Below are positions 17,618-25,469 of a stretch of DNA of 41,780 nt, one piece after another (position 1 is the stretch's first letter; every line of letters begins with the position of its first letter). The stretch is taken from contig CAJXLM010000021.1 of the NCBI GenBank assembly GCA_913056175.1, forward strand, positions 1 to 41,780, given 5' to 3'. This DNA comes from an uncultured Opitutia bacterium (lineage in GTDB: Bacteria > Verrucomicrobiota > Verrucomicrobiia > Opitutales > Puniceicoccaceae). The notes under the pieces were generated by a model. It was not told where the DNA came from and ran no database searches. It saw only the letters and a list, made by a program, of their open reading frames with translations. The position numbers and the translations under genes were made by a program.

Positions 17618-17719
17618 TTGACGGGGGTGCAAGACTTTGCCTTTCCGTCAAGTTGCCACAGAAGCAAGGGCTTGCATTCCTGGCATTGCCTCCCCGGCAA
17701 ATCCTTGCCTTTTCGTCAA
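17618..17719. repeat. Iteron-like direct repeats with an embedded inverted repeat
   Basis: Two 24-base copies at 17628-17651 and 17696-17719 agree at 19 positions and share the pattern GCAA-N4-TTGCC-TTT-Y-CGTCAA, 68 bases apart. The first copy is also the right arm of an interrupted inverted repeat: TTGACGG (17618-17624), GCAA (17629-17632), TTGC (17637-17640), CCGTCAA (17645-17651). This could be a terminator stem for the gene upstream, but it has no U-tract. Repetition of half of it suggests protein-binding sites, perhaps for the ribbon-helix-helix protein. Confidence 0.5.
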
Positions 17720-17968
17720 CGCAGGGGGAGGGGGGGCAACTTCCACGCGCACGGGGGGGTTCCATAGAATTGGTGCATCCGTCCGCACAATTGGGGCCAA
17801 AAGAGCGAACCGGCCTTTGCCGCCCGCGCAATTCCTTCGATTTCTGGCAAGCCCTCCTGCTCGAAATCCACCCTTTCACGACCCTTCACGGACTATCATG
17901 GACTCATCGTCAGTGGTAGGATTCTGGTAGGACTTTTGCCTCTCCCTGCAGCCTTACCAAAAGAAAAA
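17720..17968. other. Non-coding part of the putative element
   Basis: No gene or RNA is recognised between the iteron-like repeats and the tRNA-Gly terminator. Composition is mixed: a G-rich run (17721-17737) and less GC-rich stretches. Confidence 0.4.
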
Positions 17969-17985
17969 TCCCTCTGGATGAGGGA
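17969..17985 (-). terminator. Terminator of tRNA-Gly
   Basis: On the minus strand, 10 bases past the tRNA CCA end, TCCCTC and GAGGGA form a 6-bp stem around a 5-base loop and are followed by TTTTTCTTTT. It is a shorter relative of the stem at 16695-16717. Confidence 0.75.
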
Positions 17986-18014
17986 CTTGGGAAAATGGTG
18001 CGGGCGGGGGGAAT
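17980..18014. repeat. att-like copy 2 at the 3' end of the intact tRNA-Gly
   Basis: This is the partner of 16709-16743, with 34 of 35 bases identical. It includes the tRNA acceptor 3' strand, CCA and half of the terminator. Confidence 0.75.
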
Positions 18015-18070
18015 CGAACCCCCGTCTCAAGCTTGGGAAGCTCACATAATAACCACTATACGACGCCCGC
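17996..18070 (-). tRNA. tRNA-Gly (anticodon CCC), CCA encoded
   Basis: The minus strand folds as a tRNA. The acceptor stem is GCGGGCG/CGCCCGC and the D-loop contains GTATAGTGGTTATTATG. The anticodon stem is TGAGC/GCTTG with loop TTCCCAA (anticodon CCC, codon GGG). The T-arm is GGGGGTTCGATTCCCCC. The discriminator is A, with CCA at 17996-17998. It lies 53 bases downstream of gltB on the same strand and serves as the presumed integration target. Confidence 0.97.
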
Positions 18071-18123
18071 GGTCGTAGGTAAAGGTTGGCGCGGCTGGGA
18101 GGGTGGGTCAATGCCAATGGCAC

Positions 18124-21100
18124 TCAGGCCTGCACCGCGCGGAGTTGATCGCCGACCTCGAGGACCGGTTCGGGCACCCCCTCGGCCCGGTGGGGGAGGA
18201 CCTTCCAGAAGCGGGTGACCGCGCGATCCCAGTCGGTGAGGAGCCGGCGCGCCTGCGGACTTCCCGTGAGGGAGGCGTGCAATTGGACCAGCTGGCGGAG
18301 GGCGTAGATCTCCTCGTTGCGGTCGAGGCGGGTGACGCCGACCATCTCCGGGTTGTAGCGGGAGGGGAGTCCGTCCCGCTCGTCGTAGACGAAGGCGAGC
18401 CCGCCACTCATCCCGGCGCCGAAATTGGTGCCGGTCGGCCCGAGGACGACCACGGTTCCCCCGGTCATGTACTCGCAGCCGTGGTCTCCGACCCCCTCGA
18501 CCAGGGCGGTTCCGCCGGAGTTGCGGACGGCGAAGCGTTCGCCGGCCTGCCCGGCGGCGAAGAGGAAGCCGCCCGTCGCGCCGTAGAGACAGGTGTTGCC
18601 GATGAGGATGTTGTCCTCCCAGGTGAAGTGGGCATCCCGGCGGGGCTGGACGATGATCTCGCCCCCGTTCATGCCCTTGCCTACGTAGTCGTTGGCCTCG
18701 CCGTAGAGGTGCAGCCGGATCCCGCGCACCAGGAAGGTGCCAAAGCTCTGCCCGGCGCTTCCCTGGAAGCGGAGGTTCAAGGTGCCCGGCTCCATGCCCT
18801 CGTTTCCGTGCATGTAGGCAATCTCACCGGAGAGGTGGGTGCCGATGTTCCGGTGGGTGTTGTTGATCTTGTAGCTCCCGGAGAATTTCGGGCGGCGGTG
18901 GGTGACCGTCTCGATGGCCTGCTGGAGGATGAGGTCGTCGATGGAGCCCTCGTTGCCGATGCGGTCGTTGCGCTCACGGGTGTGGACGCGGGCGCGCATG
19001 CCGCTCGGGTCGGGGTTGTGGAGCAGCCCGGAGAGGTTGAGGGTGGTGGTCTTCGGGTTGTGCGGGTCGACCACCTGTTCGAGAAGATCGGTGCGCCCGA
19101 CGATCTTCTCGAGGCTCTCCACGCCGAGGTTGGCGAGGATGCGGCGGACGTCCTCGGCGACCGCGTTGAAGAAGTTCACGAGGTACTCGGGCTTGCCCTT
19201 GAACTTCTTGCGGAGGTCCTCGCGCTGGGTGGCCACCCCGACCGGGCAGGTGTTCTTGTGGCACACCCGGAACATCGCGCACCCGGCGGCGATGAGGGCG
19301 GCCGTGCCGAAGTTGAACTCTTCCGCGCCGAGGATGGCGGCGACGACCATGTCGCGCCCCGTCTTCATGCCGCCGTCGGTCCGGAGGACCACGCGGTTGC
19401 GCAGGTCGTTCATGACGAGGACCTGGTGAGCCTCGGCCAGCCCGATCTCCCAGGCGGAGCCGGCGTTCTTGATGGAGGAGACCGGGGAGGCCCCGGTTCC
19501 GCCGTCGTGGCCGGAGATGAGGATGACATCGGCGTAGGCCTTGGCGACCCCGGCGGCAATGGTACCGATGCCGGAGGAGGAGACCAGTTTCACGCAGACC
19601 TTGGCCCGCGGGTTGACCTGCTTGAGGTCGTAGATCAACTGGGCGAGATCCTCGATGGAGTAGATGTCGTGGTGGGGCGGGGGGGAGATGAGGGTGACGC
19701 CGGGCACGCTGTAGCGGAGCTTGGCGATGAGGGGGGTCACCTTGTGGCCGGGGAGCTGGCCGCCCTCGCCGGGCTTGGCACCCTGGGCGATCTTGATCTC
19801 GATCTCCCGGGCGTTGGAGAGGTATTCCGCGGTGACCCCGAACCGGCCGGAGGCGACCTGCTTGATGGCGCTGTTCGCGGAGGAGCCGTCCTCGCGGGTA
19901 CGGTAGCGGACGGCCTCCTCCCCGCCCTCGCCCGAGTTCGACTTCCCGCCGATGCTGTTCATGGCGATGGCGAGGGTCTCGTGGGCTTCCGGAGAGATGG
20001 CCCCGAGGGACATCCCGGCGGTGGTGAAGCGGCGGCGGATGTCCTCCACCGGCTCGACCTCGTGGAGGGCGATCGGCTTCTGGTGGGTGCGGAAGCGGAG
20101 CAGGTCGCGTACGGAGAGGACCGGGTGATTCTCGCTGGCCTCCTTGTACGGCAGGAAGCGGTCGAAGCGGTTTTCGTCGCCGCGGAAGATCTGGTTCATC
20201 CCGCCGACGACCTTGGAATTCCAGCCGTGGAACTCACCCGGCCCGCGCTTGACGACGGAGTAGTAACCCTCGTCGACGATGTGGACTTCGGCGGTGCGAT
20301 AGGCCTGGCGGTGCCGCTCGAGGACCTCCTCGGCGATCTGGGGGTACCCGAGCCCCCCGATCGGGCAGTCGCAGCCGAGGAAGCAGTCCTGCACCACCGG
20401 TTGGCTGATCCCGACCGCCTCGAAGATCTGGGCGGACTGGTAGCTGAAGAGGGTGGAGATCCCCATCTTCGACATGATCTTGAGGATGCCCTTGTCGATC
20501 GCCTTGCGGTAGTTGCGGAGGGCGTTTTCCGGGTGGATCGCGCTGCCCCCTTCCTCGGCGGGGTGGGCGGCCAGCCGCATGAGCAGTTCCTCGGCGAAGT
20601 AGGGGTAGACCGCGTTGGCGCCGAAGCCGAGGAGGCAGGCCATGTGGTGGACATCGCGGGCTTCGGCCGTCTCCAGGATGAGGTCGCAGCGCAGGCGGAG
20701 CCCGGCGCGGACGAGGGCCTGGTGGACCGCGCCCGTGGCGAGAAGGGAGGGCATGGGGGCGCGGTCGGGCCCGGTCCGGCGGTCGGAGAGGACGAGGATG
20801 CGGTGCCCGTCCTGGGCGGCATCGACCGCTTCGTGGGCGAGCCGGCGGACCTCGGATTCGAGGTGCTCGGACCCGTCGGCGGGGAAAGTCGTGTCGAGGG
20901 TGACGACCTGACCCGAGAAGATTTCCTCCCCGAGGAGGGCGCGGAAGTCGCTGCGCAGGAGGAGAGGGGAGTCGAGGGTGACGAAGCAGTTGCTCTCGTC
21001 CAGTTCCTCGAAGAGCCCGAGGCGGCCGCCGAGGACCCCGTAGAGGGACATGACCGACCGTTCCCGGAGAGAGTCGATGGCGGGATTGGTCACCTGGGCG

Positions 21101-22671
21101 AAGAGCTGCTTGAAGTAGCTGAAAAGGAGTTTGCTGCGCCGGGAGAGGATGGCCAGCGGAGTGTCATCGCCCATGGAACCCACCGCCTCCTGGCCGTTCT
21201 CGATCATGGGGCGGAGGACCACGCTCTCCTCGTCGAGGGAGTAGGCGTGGCAGACCCGCAGCGGATCGATGACCGCGGCCTCCAGCACCGGCCTCGTGTC
21301 GACGGTTTCGTTGCCGGCCCGCTCGGCGAGGGGGAAGAGGGAGCGCCGGCACCAGCCCGTGTAATCGCGCTGCTGGGCGAGGTAGTCCTTGATATCGGAA
21401 TCGTAGAGGACCCGGTGCTTCTCGAGGTCGACGGCGATCATCCGGCCCGGCCCGAGCCGGCCGGCCTCTACCACCGTGGCATCGTGATCACCGATGAGAC
21501 CGGCCTCCGAACCGAGGACGACGATGCCGTCGTCGTAGATCTTGTAGCGGCAGGGTCGGAGCCCGTTCCGGTCGAGCGCCCCGCCGACGAAGCGGCCGTC
21601 GGTGAAGGCGACCGCGGCCGGCCCGTCCCACGGCTCCATCATCACAGAGTGGCACCGGTAGAAGCTGCGGACTTCTTCGGAGAGGTGCACGTCGTTCTCC
21701 CAGGCGGAGGGGATCATCATGCCGAGACCGTGCAGGCAGGAGCGCCCGCCGACGGTGAGCAGCTGGAGGGAGTTGTCCAGGCTCGTGGAGTCGGACATGT
21801 CCGGCTGGATCATCGGGCTGAGGTCCTTGTAGCGGTCGCCCCAGATTCCGTGGTTCTGCGAGTACTCGCGCGCCCGCATCAGGTTCCGGTTGCCCTGGAT
21901 GGTGTTGATCTCCCCGTTGTGGGCGAGCATGCGGTAGGGCTGGGCCTTCGTCCAGTCGGGCAGGGTGTTGGTGGCGAAGCGCTGGTGGAAGATGGCGAAG
22001 GCCGTCCGGTAGTCCGGCGACTGGAAATCGAGAAAGAATCGGCGGACCTGGGGGGCATTGAGTAGGCCCTTGTAGGTCACCGTGCGGTGGGAGAGGCTGC
22101 AGATGTAGAAATCGGGGATGTCCTGCTCGCAGGCCTCGCGCATGGCCGTCCGCATGGCGAGGAAGAGGAGGCGCTCGAAGGTGTTCGCGGGCATTCCCGG
22201 GGGGCGCCGCACGAGGATCTGGGCGATCTCGGGGCGGGTCAGCTCGGCCTTCTTCCCGAGGCATTCCTCCTCGACGGGGACGGCTCGCCAGCCGAGGACG
22301 GCCAGCTCCTCGGCGGCGAGGGCCTGCTCGAGGATTTCGCGCCCGGCCTGCTTCGCCTTGGTCTCCATGCGCGGCAGGAAGACCATGCCGACGCCGAGGT
22401 CGCCGGGCGGGGGTGCCGGCACGCCCGCGGCCTCGAGGTGGCGGGCGAGGAGCCGGTGCGGGATCTCGGTGAGAACGCCGGCCCCGTCCCCGGTGACGGC
22501 ATCCGCGTCGATCGCTCCCCGGTGCGCGAGGTTCTCGAGGCCCTCGATGGCCCGGTCGAGGATCGAGGCGGAAGCCCGCCCGTGGAGGTCAGCGATGAAG
22601 CCAACGCCGCAGGCGTCGTGCTCGTGGGTCGGCTGATAGAGGGGGGAGGGATGTGGGAAGGAGGAGGACAT
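18124..22671 (-). CDS. gltB: Glutamate synthase, large (alpha) subunit
   Basis: The 1515-residue product matches GltB. It makes glutamate from glutamine and 2-oxoglutarate in nitrogen assimilation. The N-terminal class II glutamine amidotransferase domain begins after a short propeptide-like stretch, with Cys21 in HDACGVGF, and continues with FAIFHQRFATNT and LAHNGEINT. A central domain follows. The FMN-binding synthase domain contains KSNSGEGGE, QGAKPGEGGQLPGHKV, SPPPHHDIYSIEDL and SGHDGGTGASP, and the 3Fe-4S cysteines lie in CAMFRVCHKNTCPVG (about residue 1135). The C-terminal GXXGXXXG beta-helix domain has the typical GGEIIV, GNTCLYGATGG and GGTVVVLG repeats. No gltD (electron-input subunit) is adjacent on either side. 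That leaves open whether GltD is encoded elsewhere or a ferredoxin is used. Confidence 0.97.
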   Translation of the reverse strand: MSSSFPHPSPLYQPTHEHDACGVGFIADLHGRASASILDRAIEGLENLAHRGAIDADAVTGDGAGVLTEIPHRLLARHLEAAGVPAPPPGDLGVGMVFLPRMETKAKQAGREILEQALAAEELAVLGWRAVPVEEECLGKKAELTRPEIAQILVRRPPGMPANTFERLLFLAMRTAMREACEQDIPDFYICSLSHRTVTYKGLLNAPQVRRFFLDFQSPDYRTAFAIFHQRFATNTLPDWTKAQPYRMLAHNGEINTIQGNRNLMRAREYSQNHGIWGDRYKDLSPMIQPDMSDSTSLDNSLQLLTVGGRSCLHGLGMMIPSAWENDVHLSEEVRSFYRCHSVMMEPWDGPAAVAFTDGRFVGGALDRNGLRPCRYKIYDDGIVVLGSEAGLIGDHDATVVEAGRLGPGRMIAVDLEKHRVLYDSDIKDYLAQQRDYTGWCRRSLFPLAERAGNETVDTRPVLEAAVIDPLRVCHAYSLDEESVVLRPMIENGQEAVGSMGDDTPLAILSRRSKLLFSYFKQLFAQVTNPAIDSLRERSVMSLYGVLGGRLGLFEELDESNCFVTLDSPLLLRSDFRALLGEEIFSGQVVTLDTTFPADGSEHLESEVRRLAHEAVDAAQDGHRILVLSDRRTGPDRAPMPSLLATGAVHQALVRAGLRLRCDLILETAEARDVHHMACLLGFGANAVYPYFAEELLMRLAAHPAEEGGSAIHPENALRNYRKAIDKGILKIMSKMGISTLFSYQSAQIFEAVGISQPVVQDCFLGCDCPIGGLGYPQIAEEVLERHRQAYRTAEVHIVDEGYYSVVKRGPGEFHGWNSKVVGGMNQIFRGDENRFDRFLPYKEASENHPVLSVRDLLRFRTHQKPIALHEVEPVEDIRRRFTTAGMSLGAISPEAHETLAIAMNSIGGKSNSGEGGEEAVRYRTREDGSSANSAIKQVASGRFGVTAEYLSNAREIEIKIAQGAKPGEGGQLPGHKVTPLIAKLRYSVPGVTLISPPPHHDIYSIEDLAQLIYDLKQVNPRAKVCVKLVSSSGIGTIAAGVAKAYADVILISGHDGGTGASPVSSIKNAGSAWEIGLAEAHQVLVMNDLRNRVVLRTDGGMKTGRDMVVAAILGAEEFNFGTAALIAAGCAMFRVCHKNTCPVGVATQREDLRKKFKGKPEYLVNFFNAVAEDVRRILANLGVESLEKIVGRTDLLEQVVDPHNPKTTTLNLSGLLHNPDPSGMRARVHTRERNDRIGNEGSIDDLILQQAIETVTHRRPKFSGSYKINNTHRNIGTHLSGEIAYMHGNEGMEPGTLNLRFQGSAGQSFGTFLVRGIRLHLYGEANDYVGKGMNGGEIIVQPRRDAHFTWEDNILIGNTCLYGATGGFLFAAGQAGERFAVRNSGGTALVEGVGDHGCEYMTGGTVVVLGPTGTNFGAGMSGGLAFVYDERDGLPSRYNPEMVGVTRLDRNEEIYALRQLVQLHASLTGSPQARRLLTDWDRAVTRFWKVLPHRAEGVPEPVLEVGDQLRAVQA

Positions 22672-22779
22672 GGCGACGCGCGAAGGACGGGGGCGGGAAG
22701 GTTCAGGCAGGCGGAACGGTGCGGAGGGGCGGCTGCGCCTCCCCGCGGCGGGCCGGGGGCCTTTGGAGGGACGAGGCGG

Positions 22780-22828
22780 GGGCTGCGGGCGGCAGACCCC
22801 GCAGTGCTGGAACCGCCGCCCGCAGCCC
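22780..22828 (-). terminator. Strong hairpin after the glutaredoxin gene
   Basis: GGGCTGCGGGCGGC (22780-22793) is perfectly complementary to GCCGCCCGCAGCCC (22815-22828). The result is a 14-bp GC stem with a 21-base loop, 8 bases beyond the glutaredoxin stop on the minus strand. No U-tract follows, so it may be a processing or stabilising hairpin rather than a simple terminator. Confidence 0.5.
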
Positions 22829-22836
22829 GGCGGGGT

Positions 22837-23166
22837 TCAGAAGAAGCGCACCGTCTGCGGGTCCTCCCGCCGGTGCGCCCCGCAGGCCTGGTTGATCGGG
22901 TACTCGGTGTCGGCGGCGTTCCGCTCCACGAGCCCGTTCGCGACCAGGTAGTTCTCGACCTCCTCGCCGCTCACGTCCGCGAGCATCACCCCATCCACCT
23001 CCACGCAGGGGGAGAGCGGCTGGCCGGACTTGCGGACCATTTCCTCGTAGATCTCGCGGTGGTTCACGATGTCGAGATCCTCGTACTCGATCTGGTACTT
23101 GGAAAACATGGCGCGTACGCCGCGGCTCCATCCGCAGGACGGCTTCAGGTAGGCTTTGATCTGCAT
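22837..23166 (-). CDS. Glutaredoxin-like protein with CGWS active site
   Basis: This is a thioredoxin-fold protein of 109 residues. MQIKAYLKPSCGWS places the redox Cys at position 11 in a CxxS (monothiol-like) motif. LDIVNHREIYEEMVRKSGQPLSPCVEVDG carries the cis-Pro region (SPCVEV instead of the usual TVPxIF), and ADVSGEEVENYLVANGLV replaces the usual GG-D turn. A 25-residue C-terminal tail, ending GAHRREDPQTVRFF, contains another Cys in NQACGAH. The likely role is a glutathione-dependent or scaffold-type redox protein in the cytoplasm. It lies between gltB and the divergent KAS gene and is apparently monocistronic. Confidence 0.8.
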   Translation of the reverse strand: MQIKAYLKPSCGWSRGVRAMFSKYQIEYEDLDIVNHREIYEEMVRKSGQPLSPCVEVDGVMLADVSGEEVENYLVANGLVERNAADTEYPINQACGAHRREDPQTVRFF

Positions 23167-23341
23167 GGCGTGAATCCTTTATCGGGTTTCGGGTTTCCGT
23201 GTGATTCGCAAATAAGGTGGGAAAGGCGCTGGTTGCAAGAGTCGGAAGAGACTCGCTAGCCCCCGCAATTTCGCGGGCGATGCCGGAGAGAGGGCTTGCG
23301 TACGAGCCCACGCGGGCCTTTATCCTCCTCGGTTTCACTGA

Positions 23342-24601
23342 ATGAGCAAGGTTGTCGTCACGGGTCTGGGATTCATCTCCAGTATAGGGAATAGCTGCGC
23401 GAGCGTGCGCGACAGTCTCGTCGGGCTGCGGTCGGGGATCGAGATCCACCCCCCTTTCAGCGATCCCTCCATCCCCGTCAAGGTCCTCGGGACCCTCAAG
23501 GAGTTCGACACGCGGTCCCCGGATCAGGAGGACTGGGTGTTCCCGCAGCGCTATTCCTTGACCCGCTCCTTCCTGCGCAGCCTCTCCCCGCACGTCCTCT
23601 ACGGGTACTGCGCCCTCGTGGACGCGCTCGCGGATGCGGGCCTCGACACCGGGGAGGTCTCCGAGCCGGAGACGGGCATGTTCACCGCATCGGCCGGCTC
23701 CACCAGCTCAATGGTCCACCACGTCAACTATTTGCACCAGCACGGTGTGGAGCGGGCCCAGCCCAAGGGGATCGTCGCCTCGATCGCCGGTACTCTCAAT
23801 TTCAACCTCGCCAGCGCGTTCGGCATCCAGGGAGCGACCTGCGGGTACGTGTCCGCCTGTGCCTCCTCCGGCCACGCCCTCGCGGCGGCCTTCGAGGAAA
23901 TCGAAGCGGGACGCCAGCGCCGCATGCTCGTGATCGGGGCGGAGGACGGCAACGAGGACTGCATCCTTCCCTTCGCGGCCATGCGGGCGCTCACCCGCAG
24001 CGCGGATCCCGACCGGGCCTCCCGCCCCTTCGACCGGGATCACGACGGGTTCGTGGGGACGGGCGGGGCCGTGGCGATGATCCTCGAGGCGGAGGAGGTG
24101 GCCCAGGCCCGGTCGGCGCGCGTCTACGCGCGGATGCTCGGGTACGGGCAGGCGTCGGACGGTTTCAACCCCGTGCTGCCCCAGCCGAAGGGAGACGGCC
24201 TGGCGCGAGCCATGGAGACGGCCCTGAAGCGGTCCGGCATCCGGGGCGACAGCGTCGACTACGTGAACGCGCACGCGCCCTCCACTCCCATGGGCGACGC
24301 CGCGGAGGTGCACGCCCTCACCCGCGTCTTCGGGACGAACGGGCGCTCCCCCTTCGTGAGCAGCACGAAGGCCCTCACCGGCCACGCCCTTTCCATGTCG
24401 AGCGCTCTCGAGGCGGGGATTTCCGTCCTCGCTCTTCGGGAGGGCTTCGTGCCCGGGTCGGCCAACTACGACAACCCCGAGGAGGGCGCGGAGAAGCTCC
24501 ACATCCCCCGCGAGACCCTCGACCAGCCCTACCGTCGCGTCGTCTCGAACAGCAGCGGTTTTGGGGGATCGAACGTGAGCCTCGTCTTCGAGGCGGCCTG
24601 A
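23342..24601 (+). CDS. Divergent beta-ketoacyl-ACP synthase (KAS I/II, FabF-like)
   Basis: The 419-residue thiolase-fold enzyme keeps the Cys-His-His triad: Cys173 in VSACASSGHAL, His311 in NAHAPSTPMGD, and His348 in TKALTGHALSMSSALE. FDRDHDGFVGTGGAVAMILE and SNSSGFGGSNVSLVF are the usual C-terminal motifs. Two normally strict motifs are altered: NAHGTST is NAHAPST, and the GH-x-LGAAG loop is GHALSMSSA. The N-terminal third has an unusual segment (EFDTRSPDQEDWVFPQRYSL) in place of the typical gating region. It should condense acyl chains on ACP with malonyl-ACP. These changes, and the following SDR and glycosyltransferase, suggest a specialised product rather than housekeeping fatty-acid synthesis. 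Start ATG 23342 follows a 175-base promoter region. Confidence 0.88.
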   Translation: MSKVVVTGLGFISSIGNSCASVRDSLVGLRSGIEIHPPFSDPSIPVKVLGTLKEFDTRSPDQEDWVFPQRYSLTRSFLRSLSPHVLYGYCALVDALADAGLDTGEVSEPETGMFTASAGSTSSMVHHVNYLHQHGVERAQPKGIVASIAGTLNFNLASAFGIQGATCGYVSACASSGHALAAAFEEIEAGRQRRMLVIGAEDGNEDCILPFAAMRALTRSADPDRASRPFDRDHDGFVGTGGAVAMILEAEEVAQARSARVYARMLGYGQASDGFNPVLPQPKGDGLARAMETALKRSGIRGDSVDYVNAHAPSTPMGDAAEVHALTRVFGTNGRSPFVSSTKALTGHALSMSSALEAGISVLALREGFVPGSANYDNPEEGAEKLHIPRETLDQPYRRVVSNSSGFGGSNVSLVFEAA

Positions 24602-24662
24602 GCCGGCGCCCCCCCGGGCCCCGGTCGATGGGCTCCCACAAACCGTGCGGAGGATCCAGCCG

Positions 24663-25469
24663 ATGAGGAATCCAGCCCGCCTTGCCTCCCGGTTTCCCGA
24701 TGTCCTCGTCACCGGGGCGCGCTCCGGTCTCGGTGAGCGGGTGGCGGCGGCCTGCGCGGAGGAGGGTCTGTGCGTGTACGCGACCAGCCGGGACGCGGCC
24801 CGGCTTCCCCGGGCGGAGCGTTTCGTCCCGCTCGCCCTCGACCTCTCGGAGGCGGGAGCGGCAGAGCGCTTTCTCGGGAGCGCCCCCTGGGAACGGCCTC
24901 CGGCCCTCCTCGTGAACAACGCCGGCTACGGCGTCTTCGGCGGATTTGCCGCCTTGCCCTTGGAGGAGTGGCGGCGGCAGGTGGAAGTGCTCCTGCACGG
25001 CAGCGCCGTCCTCGCGCGCGCTTTCCTGCAGGCGGGCTCCGCCGTGGTGAATGTCTCCTCGCTGGCCGTCGATTTCCCCCTCCCGTACTTCCATGCCTAC
25101 AACGCGGCCAAGGCGGGTCTCTCCGGTCTCTCCCGTTCCCTCGCCCTCGAGTATCCCGGCGGGGGTGGCCGGCCGTTCGTGCTCGACCTGCGCCCCGGCG
25201 ACTACCGCACCCCCTTCCAGGAGGCGGCCGGCCGGGTCGAGGAGGGGGGGCCGGCGGCGGTCTGGGACCGCATTGCGAGTCACCTCCAGGCGGGAGCCGA
25301 CCCGGCGACCCTCTGGCCACCGCTGCGTCGGGCCCTCCTGCGGGGCCGCTCCCGGACGCTCCGGGTGGGCCGGCCCTTCCAGGCACGGCTGGCCCCGCTC
25401 GGGGCCCGGTTCCTGCCGGACTCCTGGCTGCGGGCCCTGCACCGGCGCTACTACGGCCTCGGCTCATGA
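24663..25469 (+). CDS. Short-chain dehydrogenase/reductase (SDR)
   Basis: ATG 24663 is chosen because GGAGGA at 24649-24654 sits at ideal distance; a GTG at 24645 is less likely. The 268 residues show the classical SDR pattern. The cofactor loop is TGARSGLGE (about residues 17-25), where an Arg and ATSRDAARLP suggest NADPH. The structural motif is NNAGYGVFGGF. The catalytic Ser/Tyr/Lys are in VVNVSSLAV and YFHAYNAAKAGLSGLSRSLALEY. The C-terminal third is arginine-rich and membrane-friendly in character. It is 61 bases downstream of the KAS gene and overlaps the next gene, a glycosyltransferase, by 4 bases. A ketoreductase acting on the KAS product is one possibility. Confidence 0.88.
   Translation: MRNPARLASRFPDVLVTGARSGLGERVAAACAEEGLCVYATSRDAARLPRAERFVPLALDLSEAGAAERFLGSAPWERPPALLVNNAGYGVFGGFAALPLEEWRRQVEVLLHGSAVLARAFLQAGSAVVNVSSLAVDFPLPYFHAYNAAKAGLSGLSRSLALEYPGGGGRPFVLDLRPGDYRTPFQEAAGRVEEGGPAAVWDRIASHLQAGADPATLWPPLRRALLRGRSRTLRVGRPFQARLAPLGARFLPDSWLRALHRRYYGLGS

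Larger units (their letters stand above)
16744..17979. mobile_element. Putative remnant of an integrated element at tRNA-Gly(CCC)
   Basis: This 1.24-kb segment is bounded by direct repeats of the tRNA-Gly 3' end. It differs from its surroundings: locally AT-richer patches (for example about 17165-17215 and 17630-17720), a ribbon-helix-helix gene of a type common on plasmids, a truncated acidic ORF and iteron-like repeats. No integrase, transposase or relaxase is visible, so if it is an integrated element it is a deleted remnant or a satellite mobilised by another element. From 16744 to about 17280 I see no gene. Confidence 0.5.

Noticed and set aside
18103-22065. A 1320-residue open frame on the plus strand opposite gltB
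   Set aside because: It is the antisense shadow of gltB in GC-rich DNA. Its protein is rich in Gly, Val, Asp and Glu without motifs, while the minus strand encodes a complete glutamate synthase.
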